A DNA stretch of 38,804 nt, from the IMG/VR virus record IMGVR_UViG_3300032288_001158, positions 1 to 38,804 of that record. The stretch is one strand, 5' to 3'. The DNA comes from a virus. Of the stretch, positions 28,848-36,762 are shown one piece after another. Position numbers and translations under genes: made by a program. The notes below the pieces were generated by a model, which was not told the origin of the DNA, ran no database searches, and saw nothing but the letters and a program-made list of their open reading frames with translations. Position 1 is the stretch's first letter. Every line of letters starts with the position of its first letter.

Positions 28848-29677
28848 CAGGCCACCAGAGAACCAGAGGTTGTGAAGGTATGGATAGTGTACCCACCGCT
28901 TGATGTTACTGTGCCACCCGTTGCGCGTTGAGGGCCAAGATAAGAAATAATCACAACGCCCGAACCGCCCGCAGCACCCGCAGCACCCGCGTCGCCTGAC
29001 GATCCGCCGCCGCCCCCGCCCGTGTTAATGGTGCCCGCCGTACTTTGATTCCCGCCGCCGCCGATACCGCCCGTGCCTGGGGTTCCTACGTTTGCGCCTG
29101 CACCGCCGCCCGCACGGTACACCGAAGTACCGGTGATTGAAGAGGCAAGGCCCGCACCGCCAGTTGCGCCTACACCACCAAACAATGGGGGCGTAACGCC
29201 AGCCGCGCCTGCACCGCCGCCCGAGCCGCCGCCATCGGTTGAGCCCGTACCGCCATTATTGCCTTGGCCGGCGGTACCTGCGCCGCCCGCTTTGCTGTAT
29301 CCGCCGCCGCCGCCCGAGCCGCCTGTCGCACCTTGGCCGTCAGGATCGCCCGCAACGTAGCCGCCTGCGCCGCCCCCGCCAATAGATGTTATTGCACCAA
29401 ACGAAGAATTAGACCCGTTTGCGCCAGGGCTTGTGCCGCCCGAGCCGCCGCCGCCAATAACGACAACGTAAGTCTGCCCGTTCCTAAGCGTAGTGGTGCT
29501 GGTTTGATATCCGCCCGCACCTCCGCCGCCGCCGGCCGATAAGTTACCCCCGCCCGCACGGTTTCCGCCTCCGCCGCCACCACCGGCGACAACTAGATAA
29601 TTCGCAACATATTCAGATTTGGTTGCAAATCCAAATGCTCCTGCTGCTGCGGCTCCAATTCTGGCTAAACGTGGCAT
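28847..29677 (-). CDS. Glycine-rich tail adhesin-like protein
   Basis: A 276-residue protein. The N-terminal ~25 residues are MPRLARIGAAAAGAFGFATK, and YLVVAGGGGGGG opens a region of about 200 residues that is largely glycine with Ala, Ser, Thr and Asn. It closes with GGSGVVIISY, then a short C-terminal domain (TSSGGYTIHTFTTSGSLVA). Polyglycine runs of this kind form polyglycine-II helix bundles in T-even-type receptor-binding adhesins. A role in receptor contact is inferred. Its DNA is extremely GC-rich and repetitive compared with neighbours. Confidence 0.75.
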   Translation of the reverse strand: MPRLARIGAAAAGAFGFATKSEYVANYLVVAGGGGGGGNRAGGGNLSAGGGGGAGGYQTSTTTLRNGQTYVVVIGGGGSGGTSPGANGSNSSFGAITSIGGGGAGGYVAGDPDGQGATGGSGGGGGYSKAGGAGTAGQGNNGGTGSTDGGGSGGGAGAAGVTPPLFGGVGATGGAGLASSITGTSVYRAGGGAGANVGTPGTGGIGGGGNQSTAGTINTGGGGGGSSGDAGAAGAAGGSGVVIISYLGPQRATGGTVTSSGGYTIHTFTTSGSLVA

Positions 29678-29685
29678 TTAACGCC

Positions 29686-30648
29686 CTACACAAAATTAGT
29701 TTGTGAAGCAAACACGGTAAACGTGGCGTTTGCGGTTTTAGTAATCGCGTACGTGTAAATATCTACTGAGTTGGCATTACCAAACGAAGGTGTTGTGCCT
29801 TGCCACTTAACAGTAGGTGGATTGCCGTCAACAGTTACGCCAGTGTTGTAATACGGTGTTGCGCCTTGCGTAGCAATAAATGTAACTGATACAGTTTGCC
29901 CCGTAGACATAATGCTATTGAGCGTTTGTCCGCTATTGCCACGGAAGTTAAGCGTCCAATTGCCGCTTGCGTTGGTCGTGTAATAAACAATCGACTGCGT
30001 AGCCACGTCGTAATTAATGCCGCCTGTAGCTGCGGTAGCTGATACGGTAGTAGGCTCAACAATGTATTTAAATACGTTTGATGTGCCGCCAATCAATTGA
30101 AAACGTGTGCCGTCATATTCAACAAGCACAACCGCGCCGGCTACGATGTCGCCCGCAATCAATGGCGTTGTACCAAACTTGGTAACGCTCTTAACGCCCA
30201 AACTGTCAATGTCGAGTGTAACAGCGTCGGTGTTTGTGTTTTGCGCTATGAACGAATACTGTGCGCCGGCGGTGTAACCCTCCAAAGGGGGCACAGCCAA
30301 ACCTGTCAGCGCGTTAGTTCCTGCAACCGTAATCAGGTTGTTGGTCGTGGTCGGATCGTTTACCGCTGGGATGTTGTCATAGCTGCCGACCTGAACAAAA
30401 GTCGAATCCTTTAGCACAAACTTGTACAGCACACCGCCTTCTAGCCAAATCTCAGCGGGTGTGCGCCCTGCCGAATCCAACACAATTGGGTTGGTGTTGT
30501 AAGCCGCGCCCGAACGTGACGTGTACGTTGACACAGGTGTCGTTGTGCCGGCGTTGTACGTGTACAGCAAACCGCCCGCCAAAGGCGCGCCGTTGCTGTC
30601 AAAGAATTGAGCGCCTGCGCCAGCTAAATAGGAAATGTTAATTGACAT
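29686..30648 (-). CDS. Tail fibre/head-binding protein
   Basis: A 320-residue protein. The N-terminus MSINISYLAGAGAQFFDSNG with APLAGGLLYTYNAGTTTPVS and DSAGRTPAEIWLEG is a head- or tail-binding module common to phage fibres and tailspikes. The C-terminal ~130 residues are a beta-rich domain (SGNWTLNFRGNSGQTLNSIM, TGQTVSVTFIATQGATPYYN, ending ATFTVFASQTNFV). The start overlaps the preceding stop (TGATG). It probably attaches the next glycine-rich adhesin to the tail. Confidence 0.75.
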   Translation of the reverse strand: MSINISYLAGAGAQFFDSNGAPLAGGLLYTYNAGTTTPVSTYTSRSGAAYNTNPIVLDSAGRTPAEIWLEGGVLYKFVLKDSTFVQVGSYDNIPAVNDPTTTNNLITVAGTNALTGLAVPPLEGYTAGAQYSFIAQNTNTDAVTLDIDSLGVKSVTKFGTTPLIAGDIVAGAVVLVEYDGTRFQLIGGTSNVFKYIVEPTTVSATAATGGINYDVATQSIVYYTTNASGNWTLNFRGNSGQTLNSIMSTGQTVSVTFIATQGATPYYNTGVTVDGNPPTVKWQGTTPSFGNANSVDIYTYAITKTANATFTVFASQTNFV

Positions 30649-30851
30649 CAGACTATCCCTGTAATAATGCCGTTGACAACCGTCACGGTTTTAGAATCAG
30701 CAGTTGTAAAAGTGCCCGAAGCGCCGCCTTCGCCGCCCCCAAGCTGTTCGTATACGGCGTTAAAAAACCTAAACCATTCGCGTGACATGAGCCCCGTTGT
30801 GGGGTCAACAATCGGCACACGCGGCGCTGGGATTTGGGTGACGTTAGCCAT
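30648..30851 (-). CDS. Small tail protein
   Basis: A 67-residue protein MANVTQIPAPRVPIVDPTTG followed by LMSREWFRFFNAVYEQLGGG. The PAPRVPxVDPxTGLMSREWYRFF pattern is very common just downstream of tail-hub genes. The ATG at 30851 is preferred over an upstream non-ATG start because it matches this conserved N-terminus and overlaps the gp10-like stop. Possibly a fibre or needle adaptor. Confidence 0.75.
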   Translation of the reverse strand: MANVTQIPAPRVPIVDPTTGLMSREWFRFFNAVYEQLGGGEGGASGTFTTADSKTVTVVNGIITGIV

Positions 30852-32364
30852 TTGTAGCACTCATGTGTAATTCAGCACCCATGATGGCAATCTTAACTGG
30901 ATCAGTGCCCGAAATTTCGTAGACACGGTCACGCAATTTGCCGGTCATGCCAAGGCGCCGCCAAAAGACGCGGGTGCCATACGCGCCGCGCGCGCCCATT
31001 GTTTGCCAATGCTCATTAGACCATGTGTGACCGCCGTCATCGGACCAACGCAACATAACTTGTGGCTCAACGTACTGGTCAATTGAATTGACAATGATAA
31101 TTTCGTCTTCAATGCCTAGCTCGCCAATCGTAAGGGGCGACAAATAAATGTGCCCAGGCACTTCAGTTATGCCAGGCAAACCTACACCAGACTCGCAATC
31201 AAGTTGCAAACTATGCTGCGCGGTGCGGTTTAAATTGTTTGTGCCGGTAGGCAGCGCGCGCCACGACCGCAGCCATTTTTGCACGCGAGGGCCGTCTGCA
31301 TAGACTTCTAAATCAAACGAATACAAGTTGCCGTTTTGATAGTCGCCTACGATAATTTTTTGGTTAAACGACATCTGGCAGTTGCTACGATGGCGGCCAA
31401 AGTCGCCATTGGTAAAGCTTGCGCGCTCATGCCATGCTTGAGTAGCCACGTCGTACACCCAAGTGCGGTCAGCAGTAGGGAAAGTCAACACGTAAAACGC
31501 GTGGCCGTCTTGTTGGTACGTGTACGCAATAGCGTCCGAGATGTCGCCGTATTGCTGAATCTGCCACTCAACTGCGTGCGTGCTGATGCGTTGGCCGGTA
31601 TAGCCGTTAGCGCGGTAGACAATACCACGCCCGCGGGCGTCAGCGCCTAACCAAAACAGGCCGTTATCAAGTTTGGCAACCGAATAAGTAGCCGCGCATC
31701 CAATCTCGTTATACGCGCCTTGAATGCGCTGTAATGGGAAGTCTGCTGCGCCCGAGTTGTACCAAACCTCAACCGAGTTTGTGCCAAACAGCCAAACTTC
31801 AGAGTGGTCGGTAATCGATGATACCAAACCGTCTGGGCTGCCTTCGGCGCTTGCAAAATCAAGCGGGTCGATAGATGTCGGGTCAAGTAATTCTGTTACC
31901 CATACGCGTTGGCTGTCAGGCTCAATAAATACAAAGTAGCCGCCCAAATACGACACGGTTAACGCGCCTGGGAAATCTACGTCGGTAATCTCACCAAACG
32001 CGTCGGTAGACGCGTTATATATAAAACTCGGCCCGTTACACGCAATAAACAAATGCGTGCCGTCGTCGGCCATTGATACAGGGCCGTCGTTTGCCAACGT
32101 GCCAAGCGTTGTAATGTTGTATTCGGTATCTAGCTTATATAGGGTATTCCCTGATGCTACATACGCATATCCGCCAAACGTCCACAATCCGCGAACCGGT
32201 CCCACGCCAACGGCAACTTCAAGCTTTAGACCTGGTGCGCGGTTTAAAAACGCTGGGGTGTGCCCGCCTTCAGGTATAACCTCGGGAAACAAATTGATCA
32301 TGCGGCTATCGGCAGCGTTAACGCTGCGTGCCACATAAGCTGATCCGAGGATAGGCGACTGCAT
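30844..32364 (-). CDS. P22 gp10-like tail hub/DNA stabilisation protein
   Basis: A 506-residue protein (P22 gp10 is 472) starting MQSPILGSAYVARSVNAADS RMINLFPEVIP. Repeated beta-propeller-like strands follow (GLWTFGGYAYVASGNTLYKL; MADDGTHLFIACNGPSFIYN; LGGYFVFIEPDSQRVWVTEL). Then come DHSEVWLFGTNSVEVWYNSG and, near the end, MLRWSDDGGHTWSNEHW. In P22 this protein extends the portal-gp4 neck and carries the needle and tailspikes. It directly follows the gp4-like gene, as in P22. Confidence 0.85.
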   Translation of the reverse strand: MQSPILGSAYVARSVNAADSRMINLFPEVIPEGGHTPAFLNRAPGLKLEVAVGVGPVRGLWTFGGYAYVASGNTLYKLDTEYNITTLGTLANDGPVSMADDGTHLFIACNGPSFIYNASTDAFGEITDVDFPGALTVSYLGGYFVFIEPDSQRVWVTELLDPTSIDPLDFASAEGSPDGLVSSITDHSEVWLFGTNSVEVWYNSGAADFPLQRIQGAYNEIGCAATYSVAKLDNGLFWLGADARGRGIVYRANGYTGQRISTHAVEWQIQQYGDISDAIAYTYQQDGHAFYVLTFPTADRTWVYDVATQAWHERASFTNGDFGRHRSNCQMSFNQKIIVGDYQNGNLYSFDLEVYADGPRVQKWLRSWRALPTGTNNLNRTAQHSLQLDCESGVGLPGITEVPGHIYLSPLTIGELGIEDEIIIVNSIDQYVEPQVMLRWSDDGGHTWSNEHWQTMGARGAYGTRVFWRRLGMTGKLRDRVYEISGTDPVKIAIMGAELHMSATNG

Positions 32365-33077
32365 TAATAGTTACCCGCAAAGATGTTAAAGCGCTGACGT
32401 GTGGCCACAATCGAGTACGGTATGGACATAATGTCGTCAGGATTGTTGATGCGCTTGAGGTTACGCTTAGACGTCATCGCAATGCGCTGCACCGTGGGCG
32501 ACGGCTCAACGCCGAACTCGGGGGCAAGCTCACACGCAAGGTTGTATTTAAACGCGCGCAGATAGCCTGGTGGGAACGCCAAAGGCGTGCTCAGTAGCGC
32601 GGGCGTTGTGAGCTCCTGAACCGACACGATATGCCACTCAAGCACCTTAGTAGGCACGGGGTATACCGTCATTGAAATGTTGGGATATTCCATGTTTACC
32701 CACATGACTTGTGGATAAGTTGACGTGACCGTTTTGACCGCAATACCGTCGTACTGCTGCTGGTTAATCAGCTTAATGCCGAATGAAATGCCAGAAGAAG
32801 GATCGCGGAAATAAGTTGAATCATCAACCAAGATTGGGCGGTTTCCAACGAAATCTCCCGTAGGTCCTAGCGTGCGGGTCATAAACCCTGGCAGCCAAGA
32901 AAAGATTTGGTCTTGCGTAGAAAACACCGACAAGCGCTCGGTGTTCCACGAATCAATCATTTGGTTGAGCGTCGCCAGCGCGTCTTCAGAAGTAGCGGCC
33001 GAAGGCACTTCAGCCTCGGCTAGTTGGCCTATTAGGCGCAGCGCCCCATTTATCTGATCGCCGGCTGTGGTGCTCAT
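32364..33077 (-). CDS. P22 gp4-like head completion (adaptor) protein
   Basis: A 237-residue protein. MSTTAGDQINGALRLIGQLA EAE is followed by ALATLNQMIDSWNTERLSVF, then the gp4 hallmark of a long helix and a beta insertion (WHIVSVQELTTPALLSTPLA), and FPPGYLRAFKYNLACELAPE with FGVEPSPTVQRIAMTSKRNL. In P22, twelve gp4 subunits bind the portal after packaging and seal the head. It is longer than P22 gp4 (166). It shares one base with the gp10-like gene, as expected for the module. Confidence 0.85.
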   Translation of the reverse strand: MSTTAGDQINGALRLIGQLAEAEVPSAATSEDALATLNQMIDSWNTERLSVFSTQDQIFSWLPGFMTRTLGPTGDFVGNRPILVDDSTYFRDPSSGISFGIKLINQQQYDGIAVKTVTSTYPQVMWVNMEYPNISMTVYPVPTKVLEWHIVSVQELTTPALLSTPLAFPPGYLRAFKYNLACELAPEFGVEPSPTVQRIAMTSKRNLKRINNPDDIMSIPYSIVATRQRFNIFAGNY

Positions 33078-33079
33078 GG

Positions 33080-33244
33080 CTACTCCGAAGTTTTACGTTT
33101 ACGTTTTAGCGCGTTTACCGGCTCCGCATCTTCAGGCGTATCCAAAGTATATCGCACCCAACCATTTTTTTCATCAAATTCCGCTTCAAGTTCCATCGTA
33201 GCGATTTTGGTGCCGTGAACGGGGTGTTTTAAATATATGTTCAT
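33080..33244 (-). CDS. 54-residue hypothetical protein
   Basis: Encodes MNIYLKHPVHGTKIATMELE, then AEFDEKNGWVRYTLDTPEDA and EPVNALKRKRKTSE. A small beta-sheet protein with a basic C-terminus; KHPxHGTK, AExDxxNGW and a terminal RKRK are common to short proteins between coat and gp4 genes. Its start lies just after the hairpin at 33253-33276, and no Shine-Dalgarno is visible. Its end is 3 bp from the gp4-like start. Function unknown. Confidence 0.65.
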   Translation of the reverse strand: MNIYLKHPVHGTKIATMELEAEFDEKNGWVRYTLDTPEDAEPVNALKRKRKTSE

Positions 33245-33251
33245 TTTGAGT

Positions 33252-33276
33252 TGGGGGTGATTAGCCCCCGTTTTTT
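33252..33276 (+). terminator. Plus-strand (antisense) terminator-like hairpin
   Basis: GGGGG (33253-33257), a 7-base loop and CCCCC (33265-33269) are followed on the plus strand by G and six T. For minus-strand transcription the same stem is preceded by A6 and followed by AACTC, which is not a terminator tail. It lies between two late genes and could block antisense transcription or, as RNA structure, reduce translation of the gene that begins 8 bp beyond it. Confidence 0.55.
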
Positions 33277-33280
33277 AGCT

Positions 33281-33694
33281 TTATAAAACGTGAATTACAG
33301 CAAAGTTAATCACAACGGCTTCAGACAGCGAGCCGCCCGAAAGGTTACGCAATGTGATTGTGCAACTTCCTGTAGCTTTGCCAGAAATCCAGCAATTGTA
33401 TGCCCCAGCAGTAGCGCCAGAAGACACGCTTAAAACTACAACATCTTTAACTGAGATAGTGCTGTTGGTCAAAGTGAACGAAACATTTGTGGCGTTAGCC
33501 AAAGCTGCGTTGTTCATAGTGATTTGACCGGCAGACTTGTTCAGGGTTACTCCTGTAGACTTGTCTGTCAATTGAGTTACTGTACCGCTTGCTTCTGCGG
33601 TATAGCCCATCTCACCACCAGAAAATACAAAATTAGACCCGATGATGTTTTGGTCTTCAAAAGCAACGCCGATTGGTTTAGTATTAGAAGACAT
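33281..33694 (-). CDS. Ig-like or decoration structural protein
   Basis: A 137-residue protein from the ATG at 33694 (MSSNTKPIGVAFEDQNIIGS), which follows GGGGAAAG. An ATG four codons earlier lies in the U-tract of the upstream terminator and is less likely. It is beta-rich with alternating Ser/Thr/Val strands (GTVTQLTDKSTGVTLNKSAG; VSFTLTNSTISVKDVVVLSV), and the second half (GAYNCWISGKATGSCTITLR) is immunoglobulin-like. Such proteins often decorate capsids. It has its own ribosome binding site after a terminator, so its level can differ from coat. Confidence 0.7.
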   Translation of the reverse strand: MSSNTKPIGVAFEDQNIIGSNFVFSGGEMGYTAEASGTVTQLTDKSTGVTLNKSAGQITMNNAALANATNVSFTLTNSTISVKDVVVLSVSSGATAGAYNCWISGKATGSCTITLRNLSGGSLSEAVVINFAVIHVL

Positions 33695-33704
33695 AACTTT
33701 CCCC

Positions 33705-33728
33705 ATAAAACCCGCCCCGAAGGGCGGG
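33705..33728 (-). terminator. Intrinsic terminator with UUCG tetraloop
   Basis: On the minus strand CCCGCCC-TTCG-GGGCGGG (33728-33711) is a perfect 7-bp stem with the very stable UUCG loop, followed by TTTTAT (33710-33705). It lies 8 bp after the 130-residue decoration-type gene and before the Ig-like gene. It should terminate part of the late transcript and so raise coat-region mRNA over the downstream genes. Confidence 0.75.
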
Positions 33729-33735
33729 CACTACA

Positions 33736-34128
33736 TTAGATGCGATATGCAGTCCAAGTTCCTGCGCCGGTCTTGCGCGCGCGGAAATGGGCCGATGTCA
33801 GAGCGGATACGGCAGCCACACCAACAATGGTCCAACCAGTACCAACAGCCAAAGTAACTGCGTCGGATGAGTCGGTATTGATAATGTAAAAATCAAATGC
33901 AGCGTTAGCTCGTTGTGCGCTGGAAATGTCTGCTTCTAGATCAGCGACTGTTGGCAGCGTAAGGTTGCCGGCAGTGCCGTTAAAAGTAAACAAACCACCA
34001 GAGAGCTGTGCAGCCGTTGCAGTAGCTGCGGCTGTCAATGCGGTAGGAGCGGTCTGAACAAACAGGACTGCTTCGCCGTCCGAACCAGCGGTGATTTGAT
34101 AACCGCCTGTGCCATTAGAAAGTGCCAT
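33736..34128 (-). CDS. Head decoration/fibre-like protein
   Basis: A 130-residue beta-rich protein: MALSNGTGGYQITAGSDGEA, FNGTAGNLTLPTVADLEADI, FDFYIINTDSSDAVTLAVGT, GWTIVGVAAVSAL and a final TAYRI. The pattern of a Gly-rich N-terminus, then LTLPTxADLxAxI, then DFxIINTDxxxAVTLAxGxGWTIVG, matches small capsid-associated proteins encoded next to coat genes. It is bracketed by two hairpins (34157-34174 and 33711-33728). A TTAAGGAAATTT ribosome site precedes the start. Confidence 0.75.
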   Translation of the reverse strand: MALSNGTGGYQITAGSDGEAVLFVQTAPTALTAAATATAAQLSGGLFTFNGTAGNLTLPTVADLEADISSAQRANAAFDFYIINTDSSDAVTLAVGTGWTIVGVAAVSALTSAHFRARKTGAGTWTAYRI

Positions 34129-34156
34129 GATAAATTTCCTTAAAAAAAGTTACAAA

Positions 34157-34174
34157 TGGGGGCCGAAGCCCCCA
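34157..34174 (-). terminator. Hairpin after coat gene (weak terminator or mRNA stabiliser)
   Basis: On the minus strand TGGGGGC-TTCG-GCCCCCA is a perfect 7-bp stem with a UUCG loop, 5 bp after the coat stop codon. It is followed by TTTGTAAC and then T7, so the U-tract is interrupted. It may act as an attenuator or protect the 3' end of coat mRNA. Confidence 0.6.
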
Positions 34175-34179
34175 CTGGT

Positions 34180-35382
34180 TTAGCCCCACATACGAACTGC
34201 GGTGACGGGACGGATGGCTGCGTAGCCATACAGCACGTCAATACGGCAAGGCATACGGTCGTTGTTGATGTCGTACTGACGTACGATACGCAACGAAATA
34301 CCGTTGTGGACTTGGCGGCTAGCCATGTCAACGCCCTGTGGCAACAACAAGTCAGCCGTAGCAAAGCTAATGGCATCTTTGTGGTAAACCAAGTTCTGCG
34401 GATATGCAGTCAAAGCCGAGCCCAACATTGTCACAGCAGCGCCGGCAACAGGGAACGCGTCCACAGTAGCCAATGCGTTTCCAGCAGTGTAAAGAGCTGG
34501 GCTGATGTTCAGTGTAGCTGTCGAAGAACCAGTACCCACAGCAGTTACGGTGAACTGTTGGAGGCTGCCGGTCGATTGACGTGTCTGTGGGTTGACAGCG
34601 TAGACACCAGCGATGGTGAAGACGTCGCCCACGTTCCAGACTTTGCTCGAACCAGTGAAACTGATTGGCAGAGTGGACTGACCTTCGGTCGTGACAGTTG
34701 AAGTCACAGTGATGGTTGTGCCCCAATCGCCGTTTAGGTGAGTAGAGATAGATTGCGACATGTTGATCTCGTCCAGACCCAAAATGCCCTCGCCCATCAT
34801 GCCGTTCTTGAACTGGCGGCTGATAGTGCCGGTTGGGTTAAAGAGACCCTTCATGCCTTCAACCAGACCAGCGTTAGCGGCTGGGTTAACAGTCGCGTAG
34901 CGTGGGCTCATAGGTGTGGCGAACTCGTTGAGCTTCTGGTTAGCTTGGAGCAGAACCAAAGAAGTCGAAGGCGTAGTACCTGGAGTGCCTACCGAGTTGT
35001 AGATGCCTTTGTATGAAGTTGCAACGTCGGCGTCAACCGAAGATGCAAGCTGCGATACGCGAGGCTTTAGAACACGCTCTGCGAAGTCGTCCAATTGCAT
35101 TGTGAGTTCGGCAGACGTGAAGTTTACGCCGATGTGCTTTTGGCTGGACACGGTCAGCGTTGTGTACTGTTCGTTGTCGGCCTGAACTTGCAGGGCGGCA
35201 CCGTCAGTCACCAGCGCGCGATCGGGCAGGCGGATACGGAGAGTTGAACCAATTTTGGCGCCTTCAACAGCGAAGGAGTCGTCGTATTGGCGGTTTACGT
35301 TACGTGTGAGCACCAGGTTGTTCTCGAGAATTTCGAGCGACTTGCGGGTGATCATGTCAATGGTAAGTAAGCTATTGCTCAT
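34180..35382 (-). CDS. Major capsid protein (P22 coat-like)
   Basis: A 400-residue coat protein (P22 gp5 is 430) of HK97 fold. The N-arm (MSNSLLTIDMITRKSLEILE, NNLVLTRNV) and GSTLRIRLPDRALVTDGAAL, then VSSQKHIGVNFTSAELTMQL, are typical of the P22 coat family. The centre contains an inserted beta domain (VWNVGDVFTIAGVYAVNPQT, with TGSLQQFTVTAVGTGSSTAT), matching the telokin-like I-domain. The C-terminus has GISLRIVRQYDINNDRMPCR IDVLYGYAAIRP. It follows the scaffold gene and forms the icosahedral shell. Confidence 0.92.
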   Translation of the reverse strand: MSNSLLTIDMITRKSLEILENNLVLTRNVNRQYDDSFAVEGAKIGSTLRIRLPDRALVTDGAALQVQADNEQYTTLTVSSQKHIGVNFTSAELTMQLDDFAERVLKPRVSQLASSVDADVATSYKGIYNSVGTPGTTPSTSLVLLQANQKLNEFATPMSPRYATVNPAANAGLVEGMKGLFNPTGTISRQFKNGMMGEGILGLDEINMSQSISTHLNGDWGTTITVTSTVTTEGQSTLPISFTGSSKVWNVGDVFTIAGVYAVNPQTRQSTGSLQQFTVTAVGTGSSTATLNISPALYTAGNALATVDAFPVAGAAVTMLGSALTAYPQNLVYHKDAISFATADLLLPQGVDMASRQVHNGISLRIVRQYDINNDRMPCRIDVLYGYAAIRPVTAVRMWG

Positions 35383-35402
35383 GATGTTTCCTAAAAAGTA
35401 AA

Positions 35403-36182
35403 TTAGCGGTTACGTAGCGCTTCCTGCTTCTTAATCTGTCGCTGCCTTTCAGCTTCGATCCATTCCGAGGTGCTCATCGACTTGATGGAGCGTGGGTCGG
35501 TTGTATCGTAGGAGGGGGACCCCGTGCTTCTTGCAGTGACCGGACTAATAGGCGTTGGCGCCGATGAGGTCTTCTTTGTGGGAGGTTCAGCGGCCAATTT
35601 GGCTTCGAGCTTCCCGATTTCTTTGGCTTGTAAGAATGGCGAAAGTCTGGAAATCCGTTCGGCTTCTTTCGGATTCGCCCCTAAGTGGTATGCCACGTCA
35701 GGACCAATATCAGAAGCTTGAATGGTTTGAGCCATCACGTCAGTGATTGGAAGGTTGGGGTTGTAGGCGACTTGTTCAAAGTCGTCGTACTTCGTCCGCG
35801 CTTCTTCTTCCTTGTCGTGGTAAGACTCTAAGATTGCAGACTGCTGCTTTTGTGCTTCGCGTGCCGCAAGCTTTTCCGCTGCTTTGTACTCGGCTACTGC
35901 GTCGATGTACTCTTCAGTGGATGCAAAACCTTCCGGTACGGGTGGAGCACTTGGCTGTGGGGCTTGCACCGCACGTTGCGCCTGTTCTCTTTCCCACTTA
36001 CGTTGCTCTCTTGCAAGTCGTTTGCCGATCATTGCATCGATCTCAGCTTGAGTATATTTCTTTTCCTCTTGCTGCTCGGTTTGCTGTTCGGTTACTTCCG
36101 GCGCTGAAACTTCAGGTACAGGTGTTGCCGTAACGTCCTGTTCTGGCGCGGGTACTTCCGCTAAGGTTACTTCTTCTGACAT
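35403..36182 (-). CDS. Scaffolding protein
   Basis: A 259-residue, highly charged protein rich in Glu, Gln, Ala and Pro. The N-terminus is acidic and disordered (MSEEVTLAEVPAPEQDVTAT, EQQTEQQEEKKYTQAEIDAM), followed by IGKRLAREQRKWEREQAQRA, helical stretches, and a basic C-terminal helix (STSEWIEAERQRQIKKQEAL), as expected for a coat-binding scaffold. It sits immediately before the coat gene. Internal scaffolds direct procapsid assembly and leave before packaging. Confidence 0.85.
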   Translation of the reverse strand: MSEEVTLAEVPAPEQDVTATPVPEVSAPEVTEQQTEQQEEKKYTQAEIDAMIGKRLAREQRKWEREQAQRAVQAPQPSAPPVPEGFASTEEYIDAVAEYKAAEKLAAREAQKQQSAILESYHDKEEEARTKYDDFEQVAYNPNLPITDVMAQTIQASDIGPDVAYHLGANPKEAERISRLSPFLQAKEIGKLEAKLAAEPPTKKTSSAPTPISPVTARSTGSPSYDTTDPRSIKSMSTSEWIEAERQRQIKKQEALRNR

Positions 36183-36229
36183 TTTTGTTTCCTAAGAAAC
36201 CTCGGTCTAACGGGCCGATACGTTAAAAA

Positions 36230-36760
36230 TTATATAGCGGGCGCGGGTTCCTGTACAGGTGGTACCCAGTTAGGATCATGCGCCCAATCAACGGGTGGCA
36301 ATGCTGCTAGTTCTGCAACAGTTGTGCAAGCTGTAATCGCTTGAATCTGTGCATCGCATTGTGTGCGGATAGTTTGCCGCCATGTATTCCAATCGTCAGG
36401 AATAGCTGTTTTGGTTTCGTAGCCTTTGACCACACGCCAATCGCTTGGCAACAAGATTGAGTACGCTTGCTGTTGCATCGCTGTCACGGCGTTGTTTTGC
36501 AGCATGAACAGGTCTTTTGGTGTTGCGGTGTAATTGATTACGACCACGCCGTCTTGGTACACAGGTGCGTCTTGCGTAACCCAATAGTAGGTGTCGTTTG
36601 GATATTGACCGTAAACAACATCGACCATGCCAATCGCAGCCTTCTCTTCAGGCGTAGACAAGTTGCACCAGTTGGCTGGGTACTGGACCGAATCCCATTC
36701 AAACGGCGTACCAGGCGCGACTAACATCGCAATGGTGTTATCGGAAATGATTGCAAACAT
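36230..36760 (-). CDS. Fibre-associated/assembly-type protein
   Basis: A 176-residue protein. The N-terminal ~75 residues (MFAIISDNTIAMLVAPGTPF, EWDSVQYPANWCNLSTPEEK) resemble phage proteins of tail-fibre-assembly type. The C-terminal ~80 residues (LQNNAVTAMQQQAYSILLPS DWRVVKGYETKTAIPDDWNT) match the DUF4376-like helical C-terminus of such proteins. It lies 3 genes after the split LamG fibre, next to an HNH endonuclease and before the scaffold. Role inferred. Confidence 0.7.
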   Translation of the reverse strand: MFAIISDNTIAMLVAPGTPFEWDSVQYPANWCNLSTPEEKAAIGMVDVVYGQYPNDTYYWVTQDAPVYQDGVVVINYTATPKDLFMLQNNAVTAMQQQAYSILLPSDWRVVKGYETKTAIPDDWNTWRQTIRTQCDAQIQAITACTTVAELAALPPVDWAHDPNWVPPVQEPAPAI

Positions 36761-36762
36761 TA

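Noticed and set aside
29073-29592. Several long open frames opposite or shifted against the glycine-rich gene
   Set aside because: They are composition shadows of GC-rich repeats: Pro-rich and Ala-rich products without ribosome sites.
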